The position numbers and the translations under genes were made by a program. Below are positions 1 through 8,867 of a stretch of DNA of 64,000 bases, piece after piece. The stretch is from G965229605 sp965229605 (lineage in GTDB: Bacteria > Pseudomonadota > Alphaproteobacteria > CBDDJK01), in contig OZ245892.1 of the NCBI GenBank assembly GCA_965229605.1, positions 2,108,001 to 2,172,000 on the forward strand. The letters are read 5' to 3'. The notes under the pieces are model-generated. The model saw only the letters and a list, made by a program, of their open reading frames with translations. It was not told where the DNA came from and searched no databases. Within the stretch, counting starts at the first letter, position 1; every line of letters starts with the position of its first letter.

Positions 1-567
1 CAGCGGTTGAGTGACTTTGACGCCTCCCGCGTTAACCAGATGATTGAGGAACTGGAGGCCGAAGCCACACCCTTTGTTCAGCAAGGCGCGCAACAAAGCG
101 ACACCACAAAGCGGCTGACGGCTTTTATGCGCTATGCCGGGCAAGGCTGGGAGATTCCGGTGCCTCTGCCTTGCAAGATTTTTACGGATGAGGACCGGGA
201 CATTATCTTACGTGAATTTGAAGCTGCCTATCGTTTGCTCTTTGGCCGGACGATTGACGGGCTTGAAGCCGAGATCACAAACTGGTCGCTGGTGATTGCC
301 AGCAAGCTGTCTGAACCGGAAAGGGTAAAGCGCGCCACCAGCGGGCCGGAAGCCCCGGTGCGTTCTGTGCGGACATTCTATGATGCTGCCTTGCGCCAGA
401 CCGTTGAAGCAAAAGAGGTCGCACGGCTGGGTATGACCCCCGAACAATCCATCGCAGGTCCGGCGATGATCGTTGAAGATGAAACCACCACGATTGTTAC
501 CTCTTCTTTTCAGGCCATTGCTCAATATGATGGCAGCCTGCGCCTGACCCGGAAAGCCGCATTATGA
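1..567 (+). CDS. hyuA: Hydantoinase/oxoprolinase HyuA family, C-terminal part (5' end outside window)
   Basis: The open frame enters from the left edge, so only the last 188 residues are visible. The part seen includes a closing segment ending in SLRLTRKAAL that fits the C-terminal domain of the ATP-dependent hydantoinase/oxoprolinase A subunit. The assignment rests mainly on the partner: the stop overlaps the start of hyuB by 4 bp, the usual arrangement for the two subunits. The family opens hydantoin, 5-oxoproline or acetone-like substrates in the cytoplasm. The substrate here cannot be told. Confidence 0.75.
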   Translation, partial: QRLSDFDASRVNQMIEELEAEATPFVQQGAQQSDTTKRLTAFMRYAGQGWEIPVPLPCKIFTDEDRDIILREFEAAYRLLFGRTIDGLEAEITNWSLVIASKLSEPERVKRATSGPEAPVRSVRTFYDAALRQTVEAKEVARLGMTPEQSIAGPAMIVEDETTTIVTSSFQAIAQYDGSLRLTRKAAL

Positions 568-2225
568 CTCCAACCTCTATAGACTATCAAATCATGTGGA
601 ACCGCCTGATTGCCGTGGTCGAAGAACAAGCCACCGCCCTGATCCGCACCGCCTTTTCGACATCGGTGCGCGAGGCTGGCGACCTCTCGGCCGGGCTATT
701 TGACCGGCACGGGCGCATGATTGCGCAGGCCGTCACCGGAACCCCCGGGCACGTCAATGCCATGGCTGAAAGCGTCACGCATTTCGCCCGCGAAATCGGG
801 GCTCAGAATATTTTTGACGGCGATGTCTTTATCACCAATGACCCCTGGATGGGGACCGGGCATTTGCACGATTTCACCGTGGTCTCGCCAGTATTTCGCA
901 ACGGACTGCATATCGGCTATTTTGCCTGCACCGCGCATGTCGTAGATGTAGGCGGGCGCGGCTTTGGCCCGGACGGGAACGAGGTCTTTGAAGAAGGGCT
1001 GCTGATCCCGATCATGAAATTTGCTGAACGCGGCGAGGTCTCGGCCGATCTGGTGCGGATTGTCCGGGCGAATGTGCGTGAACCCGATCAGGTGATCGGC
1101 GATATCTATTCATTGGCAGCCTGCAACGAAGCCGGGGATCGCCGTTTACAAAGCATGATGGATGAATTTTCCATCAATGATCTGGACGGTTTATCGGACT
1201 TTGTGATTGAAACCAGCCGCAAAGCTACCCGCAAGGCGATCAGCGCAGTGCCGGACGGGTCCTTTTCCCACACCATGCAGGTTGATGGCTATGATGATCC
1301 GGTCCTGATGGCGGTGCGGCTGGATATCAAAGGGGAGAGTTTGTGCGCAGATTTTGACGGCACGTCCGGCATGTCGCGCTTTGGCGTCAATGTGCCGGAA
1401 GTCTATACCCGGGCCTATGCCTGCTATGGACTTAAATGTGCGATTGCCCCGATGGTGCCGAATAATACGGGATCGCTTGATCCTTTTGAAATCACCGCAC
1501 CCGAAGGCTGTATTCTGGCAGCCAGACGACCGGCCCCGGTGTCTGTACGCCATGTGCTGGGGCATCTGGTCCCGGATGTCGTGCTTGGTGCCCTGCATCA
1601 GGCTTTGCCCGGCAAAGTCCCGGCAGAAGGAGCCAGTGCTCTATGGAATATCCAGATTTCTGCGCGGGCCAGCGACCCTGACAGCGGATTGCCCAGCCGT
1701 GAAATATTGATGTTCAACTCAGGGGGCACCGGGGCGCGGCCTACCGTTGACGGGCTATCAGCCACCGCCTTTCCTTCTGGCGTGTCAACCATGAGTGTTG
1801 AAGCCACCGAACATGTCGGACCCATCACGGTCTGGCGCAAGGACCTGCGTGAAGGCTCTGGCGGGGCAGGAGCCAGGCGCGGCGGGCTTGGCCAAACCAT
1901 CGAGATCGAACCACGCGCAGGCTATGATATCTATTTCAATGCCATGTTTGACCGGGTTGAAAATCCGGCCCGTGGTCGCCAGGGCGGCAGCAATGGGGCC
2001 GCTGGCAAGGTCGAGCTTGCGACAGGGCAAAAGCCCCCCACGAAAAAGCTGAGAAGCAAAGGACGGCAGCTGGTTAAAAACGGGCAACGGCTTAAATTGA
2101 GCTTGCCAGGCGGCGGCGGTTATGGCTCACCAGAAAAGCGCAAACCAGAAGATATTGCCGAAGACCTGCGCGCCGGATTTATTAGCCTCCATCAGGCCAA
2201 AACTGATTATGGGTATAAAGGATAA
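564..2225 (+). CDS. hyuB: Hydantoinase B/oxoprolinase family protein
   Basis: A 553-residue protein, the normal length for the HyuB family. The N-terminus (WNRLIAVVEEQATALIRTAF) and the segments FDRHGRMIAQAVTGTPGHV and FITNDPWMGTGHLHDF (about residues 45-100) are typical of the family. The Gly-rich end (LSLPGGGGYGSPEKRKPE) is also typical. It is the second subunit of a hydantoinase/oxoprolinase complex with the upstream hyuA, whose stop it overlaps by 4 bp. The stop codon lies inside a 15-bp imperfect tandem duplication that also supplies the ribosome site of the next gene. The substrate is unknown. Confidence 0.88.
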   Translation: MTPTSIDYQIMWNRLIAVVEEQATALIRTAFSTSVREAGDLSAGLFDRHGRMIAQAVTGTPGHVNAMAESVTHFAREIGAQNIFDGDVFITNDPWMGTGHLHDFTVVSPVFRNGLHIGYFACTAHVVDVGGRGFGPDGNEVFEEGLLIPIMKFAERGEVSADLVRIVRANVREPDQVIGDIYSLAACNEAGDRRLQSMMDEFSINDLDGLSDFVIETSRKATRKAISAVPDGSFSHTMQVDGYDDPVLMAVRLDIKGESLCADFDGTSGMSRFGVNVPEVYTRAYACYGLKCAIAPMVPNNTGSLDPFEITAPEGCILAARRPAPVSVRHVLGHLVPDVVLGALHQALPGKVPAEGASALWNIQISARASDPDSGLPSREILMFNSGGTGARPTVDGLSATAFPSGVSTMSVEATEHVGPITVWRKDLREGSGGAGARRGGLGQTIEIEPRAGYDIYFNAMFDRVENPARGRQGGSNGAAGKVELATGQKPPTKKLRSKGRQLVKNGQRLKLSLPGGGGYGSPEKRKPEDIAEDLRAGFISLHQAKTDYGYKG

Positions 2226-2240
2226 GGGATATAAAGGACA
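2211..2240 (+). repeat. 15-bp imperfect tandem duplication across the hyuB stop
   Basis: Two adjacent units, GGGTATAAAGGATAA (2211-2225) and GGGATATAAAGGACA (2226-2240). The first holds the hyuB stop codon. The second supplies the AAAGGA ribosome site of the following dehydrogenase gene. Confidence 0.7.
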
Positions 2241-2242
2241 GG

Positions 2243-2995
2243 ATGATGACTGAAAAACCACGCGCATTGATCACAGGGGGCGCACAAGGCATTGGCTATG
2301 CCTGCGCCGAGGCTTTGAAAGAAGACGGCTATGAGGTCATTCTTTGCGATGTCAACGCCGATGGCCTGGCCGAAGCGCAAAAGAAACTTGCCGCCGCTGG
2401 CACGATGACCTGCGATATGGGTGAATTGTCTCAAATTAAGGCGATGTTTGAAAAGATCGCAAGCAACCACGGCCCTGTTCATGCGCTGATCAATAATGCC
2501 GGTGTTGCCATGCCCGGCGATTTTCTCAGCTATGATCTGGAGGCCTTTGAACGTGTTATCAATATTAACCTGCGCGGCGTCTTTATCGCCACCCAAATGG
2601 CCGCCCGGATGATGATCGACCATAAAATCAAAGGGTCTATTGTCAATATGTCCTCAATCAATGCACAAGTGGCTATTCCGGCTATTCCGGCCTATTGCGC
2701 GTCTAAGGGCGGGGTCATGCAACTCACCAAGGTCGCTGCTCTCGCCCTGGCAAAAGACGGTATTCGCGTGAATGCCGTCGGCCCCGGCTCAATCGATACC
2801 GCCATGATGGCCGGAGTCAATGCCAACCCGGAAGCCCTCAAAGTCGCAATGTCACGCACCCCGCTTGGCCGTCCCGGCTCCGCCCGCGAAATCGGCGATG
2901 TCGTCGCTTTCCTCTGCTCTGCAAAAGCCAGCTATATCACCGGCGAAACCATCTATGTGGATGGCGGCCGCCTCGGCCTAAATTACACCTGCTGA
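2243..2995 (+). CDS. SDR family NAD(P)-dependent oxidoreductase
   Basis: A 250-residue classical short-chain dehydrogenase. The nucleotide-binding motif TGGAQGIG is at residues 11-18, NNAG at 84-87, a catalytic serine near 138, and Y151-x3-K155 (YCASK). The C-terminal ITGETIYVDGG is also typical. It probably oxidises or reduces a hydroxyl/keto group with NAD(P). It starts 17 bp after hyuB behind an AAAGGACAGG ribosome site, so it is likely co-transcribed with hyuAB. ATG at 2246 is an equally possible start. Substrate not predictable. Confidence 0.88.
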   Translation: MMTEKPRALITGGAQGIGYACAEALKEDGYEVILCDVNADGLAEAQKKLAAAGTMTCDMGELSQIKAMFEKIASNHGPVHALINNAGVAMPGDFLSYDLEAFERVININLRGVFIATQMAARMMIDHKIKGSIVNMSSINAQVAIPAIPAYCASKGGVMQLTKVAALALAKDGIRVNAVGPGSIDTAMMAGVNANPEALKVAMSRTPLGRPGSAREIGDVVAFLCSAKASYITGETIYVDGGRLGLNYTC

Positions 2996-3038
2996 ATCTT
3001 CGCGAGAACAAGTTTAAGGATTATTGCCTCCAAATTAC

Positions 3039-3057
3039 GCATTATAATGCAAATAAT
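3039..3057. promoter_or_regulatory. Candidate BoxR operator upstream of dctP
   Basis: The palindrome GCATTATAATGC (3039-3050) runs into ATTATAATGCAAATAAT (3041-3057). The 17-bp string recurs exactly at 9298-9314, ahead of boxC. TGCA-containing repeats are the known recognition element of the BzdR/BoxR regulator family, and boxR is encoded in this cluster. Direct binding is inferred, not shown. Confidence 0.45.
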
Positions 3058-3101
3058 TTTAGAATCTCTCTCAAGAATCCGTATTTATGTGCAAGAAAAA
3101 T

Positions 3102-3122
3102 GCTAGACAATGGTTGTCCAGC
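3102..3122. promoter_or_regulatory. Inverted repeat in the dctP upstream region
   Basis: Arms GCTAGACAA and TTGTCCAGC flank a TGG loop, with one mismatch in 9 bp. The repeat lies about 100 bp before the dctP start. It could be an operator or an RNA hairpin. No strong sigma-70 promoter was recognised nearby. Confidence 0.35.
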
Positions 3123-3219
3123 ATGTCAGTGATGTCCTGATACGTGCGCTTGTTTGCACCCGCACTGATTTGCGAAAAGTGCCAACATCTGCAATTTTTG
3201 GTCAAAGGGAGGATTTTGA

Positions 3220-4266
3220 ATGACCTATAAAAAAAGAATTTTGAACTCGGTCGCAGCAGTCGCTTTGCTCGGGTTAGGGTCAACGGCTGCGCTTGCTCAG
3301 GAAGTGACTCTGAAAATGCATCAGTTTCTGCCACAGCAAGCGAATGTGCCAAAACTGGTGCTGGACGTATGGGCTGACAAGGTAGAGGCTTCATCTGGCG
3401 GAAAGATCAAAATTGATCATTTTCCCTCCATGCAACTTGGCGGCAAACCTCCGGAGCTGATTGATCAGGCAATTGATGGCATCGCTGATGTTGTATGGAC
3501 TGTTGTTGGGTATACGCCAGGACGTTTTCCGACGACTGAAGTCTTCGAACTTCCGTTTATGATGGAAGATGCGCGTTCAGCCTCATGCGCCTATTGGAAA
3601 ATGTTCGATGAGCACATGGCCGACGGCGAGTTCAAGGACCTGAAAATCGTGGGAACATGGGTACATGGTCCAGGAATGTTTCACACGGCTGACCCGGTCG
3701 AAACGCCTGAGGACCTGAAGGGGATGAAAATCCGCGGCGGGTCGCGTTTGGTGAATGAGTTGCTCAAAGTTGCGGGTGCCACGCCGGTGGGCATGTCGGT
3801 GCCAGCGGTGCCGGAAGGGCTTTCCAAGGGTGTGATTGACGGAACGACCATACCCTGGGAAGTGACAGCCGCCCTTAAAATTCCCGAGCTTGTTGAAAAT
3901 CATACTGAATTTGAAGGCAATGCGCTTTATACGCTCACCTTTGTGCTGGCAATGAACAAGGCAAAGTATGAAGGGCTTTCTGATGAATTGAAGAAGGCAA
4001 TAGATGATAATTCAGGTCTTGAGTTTTCAATCTTTGCGGGAGGTACGCAAGCAGATGCAGACGGGCCTTCGCGCGAAATTGCGGTTGAAAACGGCAATAA
4101 TATTGTCACTGTTACCGACACAGCCGAATGGGAAACATTGGTTAAGCCAATCTATGACACCTGGGTTGCCGATGTGAAGGCCAAGGGAATAGATGGTCAG
4201 GCCCGGATTGATCAGGCGCGTTCTTTGATGAGTGGTGAGTGCAAAGGAGCCGTTTCGAACTATTAG
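3220..4266 (+). CDS. dctP: TRAP transporter substrate-binding protein (DctP family)
   Basis: A 348-residue periplasmic binding protein with a Sec signal peptide (KKR, hydrophobic core, cleavage after ALAQ near residue 27). The DctP fold shows in the segments EDLKGMKIRGGSRLVNELL and GVIDGTTIPWEV (about residues 165-215). A good ribosome site, AAAGGGAGG, precedes ATG. It captures an organic acid and hands it to DctQM. Because the importer is followed directly by benzoate-CoA ligase and shares a candidate operator with boxC, benzoate or a related aromatic acid is the likely ligand (inference). Confidence 0.9.
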   Translation: MTYKKRILNSVAAVALLGLGSTAALAQEVTLKMHQFLPQQANVPKLVLDVWADKVEASSGGKIKIDHFPSMQLGGKPPELIDQAIDGIADVVWTVVGYTPGRFPTTEVFELPFMMEDARSASCAYWKMFDEHMADGEFKDLKIVGTWVHGPGMFHTADPVETPEDLKGMKIRGGSRLVNELLKVAGATPVGMSVPAVPEGLSKGVIDGTTIPWEVTAALKIPELVENHTEFEGNALYTLTFVLAMNKAKYEGLSDELKKAIDDNSGLEFSIFAGGTQADADGPSREIAVENGNNIVTVTDTAEWETLVKPIYDTWVADVKAKGIDGQARIDQARSLMSGECKGAVSNY

Positions 4267-4290
4267 TCATGTTTTCCAGTCATGTTTTCG
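4265..4290 (+). repeat. 13-bp tandem duplication at the dctP stop
   Basis: AGTCATGTTTTCC (4265-4277) is followed immediately by AGTCATGTTTTCG (4278-4290), with one mismatch. The block starts within the dctP stop codon. Confidence 0.75.
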
Positions 4291-4336
4291 CTGCGGCAAT
4301 TATCGGTCGCGGCGATTTCATCCGGGAGAGGGGTGG

Positions 4337-4921
4337 ATGCATTCGCATGTAAACAGTCTGGCGCGTGTTTCTGCAGTCCTTGGCGGTATCGTGCTGGTTG
4401 CAATGATTGTGTTGACCTGTTTGTCGATACTTGGCCGTTCTATTAATTCCCTGATGTTTAGCGATTTCTTTCAAGACAATCTGCCACAATTTGCGGATTT
4501 GGTTTTGTCATCAGGCGTAGGTCACATCAACGGAGATTTTGAGCTGATCGAAGCAGGGATGGCGTTTTCAATTTTTGCGTTTTTGCCTCTATGTCAGTTG
4601 AGGGGCGGTCATGCGTCGGTTACAATTCTTGCGGATAGATTGCCGAGCCGCTTAAATCGCGGGCTTGTCACGGTGATCGAGGTGCTGTTTGCTGCGACCC
4701 TTATATTGATAACCTGGCAGTTGTTTCTGGGAATGGAGAGCAAAAGGATGTCAGGTCAAACATCGTTTCTTTTGCAGTTCCCTGTTTGGTGGGCTTATGC
4801 GTTAAGTTTGGTGCCTTCAATCGTCGCGGCATTGGTTGCGACCTACGTTGCTGCCGCCAGGGTCATCGAACGCGTGACTGGCAAGAAACTTTTGTCTGAT
4901 CAACCAGGGGCAATCCATTGA
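4337..4921 (+). CDS. dctQ: TRAP transporter small permease (DctQ family)
   Basis: A membrane protein of 194 residues with four hydrophobic segments, starting at ATG 4337. This start has GGGAGAGGGG just upstream and gives the normal DctQ length; the open frame extends further back but would overlap dctP. It forms the small membrane subunit between the DctP receptor and the DctM channel. The stop TGA overlaps the TTG start of dctM (TTGA), showing translational coupling. Confidence 0.85.
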   Translation: MHSHVNSLARVSAVLGGIVLVAMIVLTCLSILGRSINSLMFSDFFQDNLPQFADLVLSSGVGHINGDFELIEAGMAFSIFAFLPLCQLRGGHASVTILADRLPSRLNRGLVTVIEVLFAATLILITWQLFLGMESKRMSGQTSFLLQFPVWWAYALSLVPSIVAALVATYVAAARVIERVTGKKLLSDQPGAIH

Positions 4922-6414
4922 CCCCGACACTGATTGGTATCCTTTCTTTTCCTTTATTACTCATCTTGATTTTTCTACGGGTTCCGATTGGCCTTGCCAT
5001 GTTCGGGACCGGCATGATCGGGATGCTTTGGGTAACTGGCGACACAAGTATTCCGTTTGGCCGCTTAAAGTCCGAGACATTTACAACTTTCTCCAATTAC
5101 TCTTTATCGATTGTCCCGATGTTTCTGCTTATGGGCCATTTCGCCACGTTGGGCGGCATGAGTCAGGCATTGTTCAAAGCCGCTGAAGGATGGCTCGGGC
5201 ATCGCAAGGGTGGTGTTGCGATGGCTGCCGTTGGGGCATGCGCCGGTTTTGGGGCGATTTGCGGATCGTCCCTGGCAACTGCGGCCACTATGAGCCGTGT
5301 AGCATTGCCAGAGCTGCGCCGATACGGGTATGCCGGGGGGTTCTCCACTGCGACATTGGCAGCAGGCGGCACATTGGGGATTCTCATACCTCCGTCAGTT
5401 GTCCTGGTGATCTACGCCATTTTGACTGAGCAAAATATTGCCAAATTGTTTGTTGCGGCTTTCATTCCCGGTATCTTGGCAGCACTTGGATATATGATTG
5501 CTATTTCAATCTATGTGCGGGTTAATCCGGGATCTGCGGGGACGCGGCCGCGCGTTTCATATGCAAAGCGCGCGAGGGCACTGCTTGATGTCTGGCCCGT
5601 GCTGGTTGTCTTTTTGCTGGTTGTTGGCGGAATCTATCTTGGGTGGTTTACGCCAACTGAGGGGGCAGCCGTTGGTGCCTTGGGGACCGGAGCCATTGCA
5701 TGGGCAGCAGGTGGATTAACCCGGTCTTCACTCAAAGAGTGTTTTTATTCTACGGCAATGGCGACAGCGATGATTTTCTTCATCGTGCTGGGAGCCGCAT
5801 TTTACAACGGATTTCTGGCTTTGACACAGGTGCCTCAGCAGGCTGCCGCATGGGTTGGGGAGGCTGGCTTCAACCCGTGGGTTATCCTGATAATAATTTT
5901 GGTATTTTATCTGTTGCTTGGCTGCGTGATGGATAGTCTGTCAATGATACTGCTGACGGTTCCAATCTTCTGGCCAATCATATTGGAGCTGGACTTTGGG
6001 TTGGTTTCGATGGTTGATCTGCAGGCTGCACGTCTTGAGACATTAGTGGCAAGTGGTGCGGAAATCTCGGCCGGATTGCTTGCTGAAGCCCGACAAATAT
6101 TGGCAAACGGGAATGAGCTTACGCGCGAAATGACACGGGAATTGGGTTTGAGAGGCGTAACCAAGGGTGCGCTAAACAGGATCAATATTGAATATACGGC
6201 GATTTGGTTCGGTATCCTGGTTCTGATTGTTGTTGAGGTTGGATTGATTACCCCGCCGGTTGGAATGAATCTTTTTGTTATCAATGCGATGGATCGCGCT
6301 ACCCCCATGATTGAAACCTACAAGTCTGTCGTTTATTTTGTGGCGTCAGACTTGATAAGGGTGGCAATATTGGTGGCATTTCCATTCATTACACTTATGC
6401 TCATACCATGGTAG
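4918..6414 (+). CDS. dctM: TRAP transporter large permease (DctM family)
   Basis: A polytopic membrane protein of 498 residues starting at TTG. DctM hallmarks include VPMFLLMGHFATLGGMS, GACAGFGAICGSSLATAATM, GGTLGILIPPSVVLVIYA and ITPPVGMNLFVIN. It is longer than the usual length of roughly 430. The excess is a charged, predicted soluble insert of about 60 residues (about 360-420) between the PIFWPIILELDFG segment and the FGILVLIVVEVG helix. It carries the Na+-driven flux of the importer and is the last transporter gene before the benzoate-CoA ligase. Confidence 0.92.
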   Translation: MTPTLIGILSFPLLLILIFLRVPIGLAMFGTGMIGMLWVTGDTSIPFGRLKSETFTTFSNYSLSIVPMFLLMGHFATLGGMSQALFKAAEGWLGHRKGGVAMAAVGACAGFGAICGSSLATAATMSRVALPELRRYGYAGGFSTATLAAGGTLGILIPPSVVLVIYAILTEQNIAKLFVAAFIPGILAALGYMIAISIYVRVNPGSAGTRPRVSYAKRARALLDVWPVLVVFLLVVGGIYLGWFTPTEGAAVGALGTGAIAWAAGGLTRSSLKECFYSTAMATAMIFFIVLGAAFYNGFLALTQVPQQAAAWVGEAGFNPWVILIIILVFYLLLGCVMDSLSMILLTVPIFWPIILELDFGLVSMVDLQAARLETLVASGAEISAGLLAEARQILANGNELTREMTRELGLRGVTKGALNRINIEYTAIWFGILVLIVVEVGLITPPVGMNLFVINAMDRATPMIETYKSVVYFVASDLIRVAILVAFPFITLMLIPW

Positions 6415-6513
6415 GCTTGTGGGGGTAGGCAGGTCTATGGGAGAAAATGTCAGTAGCATTGAACCATTTTAGAGGGGCAGCGGGTGAATTTGGGGGACCA
6501 GAAGGAGGAAATC

Positions 6514-8049
6514 ATGAACAAAAACGCAGCGATATGGTTTGTTGACCGGCATTTGGATGAGGGGCGCGCAGAGAAAACGGCTTTTCGTGAGGCGTGGGCG
6601 CAAGGGCGTGATTTAACCTATGGCGAGCTTTCAAGGATGTCCGGGGTGGTTGCGGGTGCCCTCGAAAGGGGGCAGATACATCGCGAAGAACGGGCAGCAA
6701 TGTTTGTTCTGGACCAGATTGAGTTTCCGATGATATTTTGGGGGGCTCTTAAAGCCGGGGTTGTGCCCGTTGCGTTAAATACGCTTCTTTCAACTGATGT
6801 ATACAAAACGATATTGGCCGACAGCCGGGCATCCATTGCCTTCATATCGCATGCACTTCTGGAGGTTGTCCTTCCTGCTGTACAAGCCTCTGAACATATT
6901 CGGCAAATTGTTGTGATGGGTGGTGACACACTAGACGGTGCAGTGAGTTGGGAAGAATTCATTGACGGTGCGGAACAAAAGGAGGCGATTCATTGCACCG
7001 CCGATGAAATCGCATTTTGGCTTTATTCATCCGGGTCAACCGGTACGCCCAAGGGTGTCCGGCATGTCCATGGAGCCTTGCAAGTGACTTGCGACACCTA
7101 TGGAAAGCAAGTGATGAACATCAGTGAAGATGATATTGTCTTCTCGGCAGCAAAGCTGTTCTTCGCGTACGGTTTGGGCAATGGAATGTCTTTCCCGCTT
7201 TCCGTTGGTGCAACCGCACTTCTCTTCAATGGTCGACCGACGCCTGATTCAGTTTCGATTATTCTGGAAACCTGCAAGCCTACGATCTATTGCGGCGTTC
7301 CTACGCTTTATGCTGCCCTGATCCATACATGGGAGGCTGACGGCAAACGTCCTGATGCGCCACTTCGGACCTGTATTTCTGCTGGGGAAGCTTTGCCGGC
7401 TGAAATTGGGCGTAAATGGAAAGCTATATGGGGTGTGGACATAATGGACGGGGTAGGCTCAACGGAAATGCTCCATATCTTTCTGTCAAATAAGCCTGGT
7501 GATGTCGAATACGGGACCTCGGGGACGGCCGTGCCGGGCTATGAGGTTCGTCTGGTTGACGAGAATAACGCCGAACAACAGGTTGGGAGTGTAGGGGAGC
7601 TTCTGGTTCGCGGCGGGTCTGCTGCGTCTGACTATTGGAACCAGCGCGCCAAAAGTCGTGCAACTTTTGAGGGCGAGTGGACAAGGACGGGTGACAAATA
7701 TGAACGAACAGAAACAGGTCGGTTTATTTATTGTGGTCGCACAGATGACATGTTCAAAGTTTCTGGAATTTGGGTTAGCCCGTTTGAGGTTGAACAAGCC
7801 CTCATTGAATATCCTGCCATACTTGAAGCTGCCGTCGTTGCTCATCGTGATGATGAAGATCTTGAGAAACCAAAGGCTTTTGTTGTGCTGAAAGATGGGA
7901 AGGGCGCGCAAGAGCTGGATGGATTAACGGAATTCGTCAAAGAGAAAATCGGGAAGTGGAAATATCCGCGCTGGATTGAAGTTGTTGACGAATTGCCGAA
8001 GACTGCAACCGGCAAAATTCAAAGGTTCAAGTTGCGTGAAACAGCATGA
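6514..8049 (+). CDS. bclA: Benzoate-CoA ligase family protein (AMP-forming)
   Basis: An acyl-adenylate ligase of 511 residues. ATG 6514 is chosen because AAGGAGG lies 6 nt upstream; a GTG at 6484 in the same frame lacks this. The adenylate P-loop YSSGSTGTPKG is near residue 171. The segments YCGRTDDMFKVSGIWVSPFEVE and PKTATGKIQRFKLRE at the C-terminus supply the hinge and the catalytic lysine. The family joins benzoate to CoA with ATP giving AMP and PPi, the first step of the Box pathway. Context (TRAP importer before, boxCBA after) supports benzoate or a close analogue. Other aryl acids are possible. Confidence 0.88.
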   Translation: MNKNAAIWFVDRHLDEGRAEKTAFREAWAQGRDLTYGELSRMSGVVAGALERGQIHREERAAMFVLDQIEFPMIFWGALKAGVVPVALNTLLSTDVYKTILADSRASIAFISHALLEVVLPAVQASEHIRQIVVMGGDTLDGAVSWEEFIDGAEQKEAIHCTADEIAFWLYSSGSTGTPKGVRHVHGALQVTCDTYGKQVMNISEDDIVFSAAKLFFAYGLGNGMSFPLSVGATALLFNGRPTPDSVSIILETCKPTIYCGVPTLYAALIHTWEADGKRPDAPLRTCISAGEALPAEIGRKWKAIWGVDIMDGVGSTEMLHIFLSNKPGDVEYGTSGTAVPGYEVRLVDENNAEQQVGSVGELLVRGGSAASDYWNQRAKSRATFEGEWTRTGDKYERTETGRFIYCGRTDDMFKVSGIWVSPFEVEQALIEYPAILEAAVVAHRDDEDLEKPKAFVVLKDGKGAQELDGLTEFVKEKIGKWKYPRWIEVVDELPKTATGKIQRFKLRETA

Positions 8050-8867
8050 GTCTTCCTTGGCTAAATGAAGGGTTTGTCCAGATTAATGGCAAACAGCTTG
8101 AATATTCTTGTTTTGGGCCTGCGTCTGATGAAGCACCGACTATCATATTGCTTCATGAAGGTTTGGGGTGTTGCCGATTGTGGCGTGATTTTCCCCAACA
8201 GCTGGCTGAGGCCACAGGTTTGGGTGTGTTTGTTTATTCGCGCGCTGGCTATGGTAAATCTGACGGGGTCGAATTGCCGCGTCCGCTTGATTACATGACC
8301 AGGGAGGCACTGGACGTTCTCCCGGGCTTGATTGAAAAAACAGGAACACGACAGTATATTTTGCTGGGCCATAGTGACGGGGCAACGATAGCAGCCATTT
8401 ATGCAGGCAGCCTTTTTGATTCCAGGCTATGTGGCCTGGTCCTTATGGCGCCGCATTTCTTCACCGAGCCAATGGGGCTTGCTTCGATAAGAAATGCGCG
8501 AGATGCCTATCAGGCTGAAGGTTTGAAAGAAAAGCTCGCTAAATACCACAAAGACCCCGAGGTTGCATTTCAGGGCTGGAATGATAGCTGGCTTCATCCC
8601 GAATTCGAAAACTGGGATGTTTCTGATGTGATTGAGTATATTCGGGTTCCGATCCTGGCTGTCCAGGGTGCGCAAGATCAGTATGGAACACTTGCTCAAA
8701 TTGAAGTGCTGGACGAAAGAAGCTATGCGCCTGTAGACAAGCTTGTTCTTGAAGATTGCAAACATTCGCCATTTCTGGATCAGACGCAAAAGTTGCTGGA
8801 TCAGATTTCAATCTTCTGTGCCAGATTAGGATTGACGGCGCACAGGCCATCAAGAGGCAGGATATGA
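8046..8867 (+). CDS. Alpha/beta hydrolase of the box cluster
   Basis: A 273-residue alpha/beta-hydrolase. The oxyanion region HEGLG lies at 37-41 and the nucleophile elbow GHSDG has Ser110. A likely acid lies in VQGAQDQYG and the catalytic His in LEDCKHSPF. Its start overlaps the ligase stop by 4 bp and its stop overlaps the next start by 4 bp, so it is translated with the box genes. A hydrolase of this kind often accompanies box genes and may hydrolyse a lactone or thioester by-product such as an epoxide-derived dead-end CoA ester. That role is inference. Confidence 0.8.
   Translation: MSLPWLNEGFVQINGKQLEYSCFGPASDEAPTIILLHEGLGCCRLWRDFPQQLAEATGLGVFVYSRAGYGKSDGVELPRPLDYMTREALDVLPGLIEKTGTRQYILLGHSDGATIAAIYAGSLFDSRLCGLVLMAPHFFTEPMGLASIRNARDAYQAEGLKEKLAKYHKDPEVAFQGWNDSWLHPEFENWDVSDVIEYIRVPILAVQGAQDQYGTLAQIEVLDERSYAPVDKLVLEDCKHSPFLDQTQKLLDQISIFCARLGLTAHRPSRGRI

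Noticed and set aside
1191..1598. Long antisense frames inside hyuB and similar ones inside acnA, sucA, sucB and other genes
   Set aside because: They are shadows of well-supported genes on the other strand, lack start signals and have compositions unlike real proteins.
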